Assembly: GCA_964580565.1 (NCBI GenBank)
Contig: CAZOLN010000125.1
Location: forward strand, 1-7,703
Length of the DNA stretch: 7,703 nt
Origin: DUEL01 sp964580565
GTDB lineage: Bacteria; Chloroflexota; Anaerolineae; B4-G1; DUEL01
Reading direction: 5' to 3'
The notes below the pieces were generated by a model that saw only the letters and a list, made by a program, of their open reading frames with translations, ran no database searches and was not told where the DNA came from. The translations under genes and the position numbers were made by a program. Positions 5,737-7,703 of the stretch are shown in pieces (positions within the stretch are counted from its first letter, which is position 1; each line of letters starts with the position of its first letter).

Positions 5737-7263
5737 ATGCTGGCGAAGGTTATCAGTTGTGCGCTCCTGGGCCTGGAAGGGATCCTGGTCCAGGTAGAGG
5801 TCGATGCCTCCAAAGGTCTTCCGTCCCTCACCATCGTCGGCCTGCCCGACGCCGCCATCAAGGAATCCAGCGAGCGGGTGCGGGCGGCGATCCGCAACTC
5901 CGGCCTGATCTTCCCGCGCAAGCGGCTCACCATCAACCTTGCCCCGGCCGACATCCGCAAGGCGGGTCCGGCCTACGACCTGCCCATCGCGGTGGGGATT
6001 CTCCTCGCCTCCGAGCAGGCGTGGCCCCAGGCGGTGGAGGATGCCCTCTTCGTGGGGGAACTCTCCCTCGACGGCTCCGTCCGCCACGTCCCCGGCGTCC
6101 TCCCCATCGCCGCCGTCGCGCGGGAGGCCGGGCTGCGGCGGATCTTCGTCCCGGCGGCGGACGCGCCCGAGGCGGCGCTGGTGGAGGGGCTGGAGGTGAT
6201 CCCTGTGAAGGACCTCGGTCAGTTGGCGGTCCATCTGCAGGGGCTGCGGGAGATCCCCCCCTACCGGCCGACGTGGGATCCGTCCGACCTCTCCTCGCCG
6301 AAGTACGCCGCCGACTTTGCCGACATCAAGGGGCAGGAGCACGCCAAGCGGGCGCTGGAGGTTGCGGCCGCGGGCGGGCACAACGTCCTGATGGTCGGCC
6401 CGCCGGGGGCGGGCAAGACCCTCCTGGCCCGCTCCGTCCCCTCCATCCTCCCGGAGATGGGCCTGGAGGAGGCGCTGGAGGTGACCAAGATCTACAGCGT
6501 GGCCGGCCTCCTCCCTAGCGACACGCCGTTGATCCGCCACCGTCCCTTCCGGGCCCCTCACCACACGATCAGCCACGCCGGGCTGGTCGGCGGAGGGCAT
6601 TGGCCCCGCCCCGGCGAGATCAGTTTGGCCCACCGGGGAGTTCTCTTCTTGGACGAACTGCCGGAGTTCAGCAGCCGCGCGCTGGAAGGGCTGCGCCAGC
6701 CGATGGAGGACGGCGTGGTCACCATCTCCCGCGCCACAGGGACCCTCACCTTTCCTGCCCGCTTCATGCTCATCGGTGCGATGAACCCCTGCCCCTGCGG
6801 GTACTGGGGGGACCCGGTCCGGGAGTGTACCTGCAGCCCGGCGACGGTGACCCGGTACCAGAAGCGGATCTCCGGCCCCCTGCTGGACCGGATCGACATC
6901 CATATCGAAGTTCCCAGGGTGGACTACGAGAAACTGACCGACGACCGGCGTGGGGAGCCTTCCGCTGCCGTTCGGGAGCGGGTGGAGCGGGCGCGGGAGG
7001 TCCAGCGGCGACGGTTTGCCGACACCCCTCTCACGTGCAACGCGGAGATGGGGCCGGTGGAGGTGCGGGAGTTCTGCCGCCTGGACGACGCCGGTCGGTC
7101 GCTGGTGCGGGCGGCGATGCAGCAGCTGCGGATGAGCGCGCGGGCCTTCCACCGGATCCTGAAGCTGGCCCGGACCATCGCCGATCTGGCGGGGAGTGAA
7201 CGGATCGAGACCGCGCACCTGGCCGAGGCGATCCAGTACCGGCCGCGCAGGGTGGGGGGCTGA
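5737..7263 (+). CDS. comM: ComM/YifB-family AAA+ ATPase (Mg-chelatase ChlI-like), complete
   Basis: At 508 residues it matches the usual length of the family. The start is supported by the canonical N-terminus MLAKVISCALLGLEG and a GGAG at 5727-5730, six bases upstream. The N-terminal domain (about 1-170, Lon protease-like fold known for the family, with SSERVRAAIRNSG and LAPADIRKAGPAYDLPIA) is followed by the ChlI-type AAA+ domain. Visible motifs are Walker A GPPGAGKT (221-228), Walker B VLFLDEL (302-308), the NPCPCGYWG/ECTC four-cysteine motif (C352, C354, C364, C366; probable zinc site), DRIDIH (384-389), and a sensor-2-type C-terminal domain with SARAFHRILKLARTIADL (467-484). E. coli and Vibrio ComM is a hexameric branch-migration helicase that extends integration of incoming DNA during natural transformation. 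Family members are also widespread in bacteria not known to be competent. All catalytic motifs look intact. A 70-base gap and a candidate promoter separate it from the upstream gene, so it is probably its own transcription unit. Confidence 0.96.
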   Translation: MLAKVISCALLGLEGILVQVEVDASKGLPSLTIVGLPDAAIKESSERVRAAIRNSGLIFPRKRLTINLAPADIRKAGPAYDLPIAVGILLASEQAWPQAVEDALFVGELSLDGSVRHVPGVLPIAAVAREAGLRRIFVPAADAPEAALVEGLEVIPVKDLGQLAVHLQGLREIPPYRPTWDPSDLSSPKYAADFADIKGQEHAKRALEVAAAGGHNVLMVGPPGAGKTLLARSVPSILPEMGLEEALEVTKIYSVAGLLPSDTPLIRHRPFRAPHHTISHAGLVGGGHWPRPGEISLAHRGVLFLDELPEFSSRALEGLRQPMEDGVVTISRATGTLTFPARFMLIGAMNPCPCGYWGDPVRECTCSPATVTRYQKRISGPLLDRIDIHIEVPRVDYEKLTDDRRGEPSAAVRERVERAREVQRRRFADTPLTCNAEMGPVEVREFCRLDDAGRSLVRAAMQQLRMSARAFHRILKLARTIADLAGSERIETAHLAEAIQYRPRRVGG

Positions 7264-7286
7264 GGGAGAGCGCGGGCCGCTTGGGG

Positions 7287-7703
7287 CTACCCACGCGGGA
7301 AGCGAGCCTTCAGTTCCTCCGCCCGACGGAGATGTTCCTGTGCCCGGTCCTTCTGCCCGGCGGTCTGGAGGGCGCGGGCCAGGACCCGGTGGATGTCCGG
7401 CTCCAGAGGTTGGATAGCGACCGCCCGCTCCAGGGCGGCGACGGCCTCTTTTGCCCGTCCTTGCATCAGGAGAACCCGGCCGAGGTGGTAGTGACCCCAG
7501 GCGAAGGCCGGTTCCCCTTTCTCCGGATCCACCACCTCTCGCAGCGCGGCCTCCGCCTGGGCCGGTTTGCCCGCGCGTAGTGCGGCCATCGCCTGTCGGA
7601 ACGTCTCCTCCGTCTGCTGGAAGCGGTCGTACCGTTCGAACTTCCCGAAGAAGGAGGAGATGTCGAACACGAAGGCCCGCTCGACCCCGCAGGCCTCGCA
7701 TCG
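7287..7703 (-). CDS. TPR-repeat protein, 5' end outside the window, probable N-terminal zinc ribbon
   Basis: The minus-strand frame ends at TAG (7289-7287) and is open to the window edge, giving 138 visible residues. The first visible residues are RCEACGV, a CxxCG knuckle like the second half of a short bacterial zinc ribbon. For this reason I prefer an upstream start over the GTG at 7670, which also lacks a Shine-Dalgarno. Numbering from that GTG, tetratricopeptide repeats follow. There is a partial one at about 21-48, a clear one at about 57-89 (HYHLGRVLLMQGRAKEAVAAL) and another at about 91-123 (VLARALQTAGQKDRAQEHL). The protein ends RFPRG. TPRs are protein-interaction scaffolds and the partner cannot be inferred. 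The gene converges on the comM-like gene with a 23-base gap and no obvious bidirectional terminator. Confidence 0.8.
   Translation of the reverse strand, partial: RCEACGVERAFVFDISSFFGKFERYDRFQQTEETFRQAMAALRAGKPAQAEAALREVVDPEKGEPAFAWGHYHLGRVLLMQGRAKEAVAALERAVAIQPLEPDIHRVLARALQTAGQKDRAQEHLRRAEELKARFPRG

Noticed and set aside
7264..7286. GC-rich GCGGGCCGC in the gap between the convergent genes as a bidirectional terminator
   Set aside because: The stem would be only four pairs with a one-base loop and there is no T-run on either strand.
5611..7701. A 696-codon open frame on the minus strand opposite the comM-like gene
   Set aside because: The plus strand carries an intact ATPase with all motifs. 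The antisense product is Gly/Arg/Pro/His-rich with no recognisable fold, and it conflicts with the real TPR frame at the right end.

Overview
The window is a high-GC, gene-dense bacterial segment with five genes. Four are on the plus strand and one partial gene is on the minus strand. No gap exceeds about 150 bases, and I see no rRNA, tRNA, CRISPR array or insertion sequence. The OppA/OppB/OppC-type protein style, the GC content, and the neighbouring large membrane-anchored propeller-like protein suggest a member of the Chloroflexota (Anaerolineae-like). That placement is inference from protein flavour, not from a marker gene.

Region 1 (1-3783) is an oligopeptide/dipeptide-type ABC importer cluster. 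It holds the 3' part of a solute-binding protein gene, then an OppB/DppB-type permease, then an OppC/DppC-type permease. The binding protein is the oddest item in the window. Its reading frame starts with the C-terminal end of one SBP_bac_5 module and runs without a break into the N-terminal and middle parts of a second module. It stops about 100 residues before such a module should end. A strong GC hairpin lies between this gene and the permeases, and a terminator-like hairpin follows the second permease. No ATPase gene of the transporter is in the window, so the ATPases are either upstream or elsewhere.

Region 2 (3906-5666) encodes a 586-residue membrane protein of unknown function. It has an N-terminal membrane segment, a long extracytoplasmic part with a repeated Trp-containing beta-strand pattern that looks like a beta-propeller, and a C-terminal membrane domain of about four helices.

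Region 3 (5737-7263) is a complete ComM/YifB-family AAA+ ATPase gene with a plausible promoter of its own. It converges, with a 23-base gap, on a partial minus-strand gene (7287-7703). That gene encodes a TPR protein whose visible upstream codons contain a zinc-ribbon-like CxxC. The transporter genes work together in peptide or related solute uptake. The remaining genes have no evident functional link to them.
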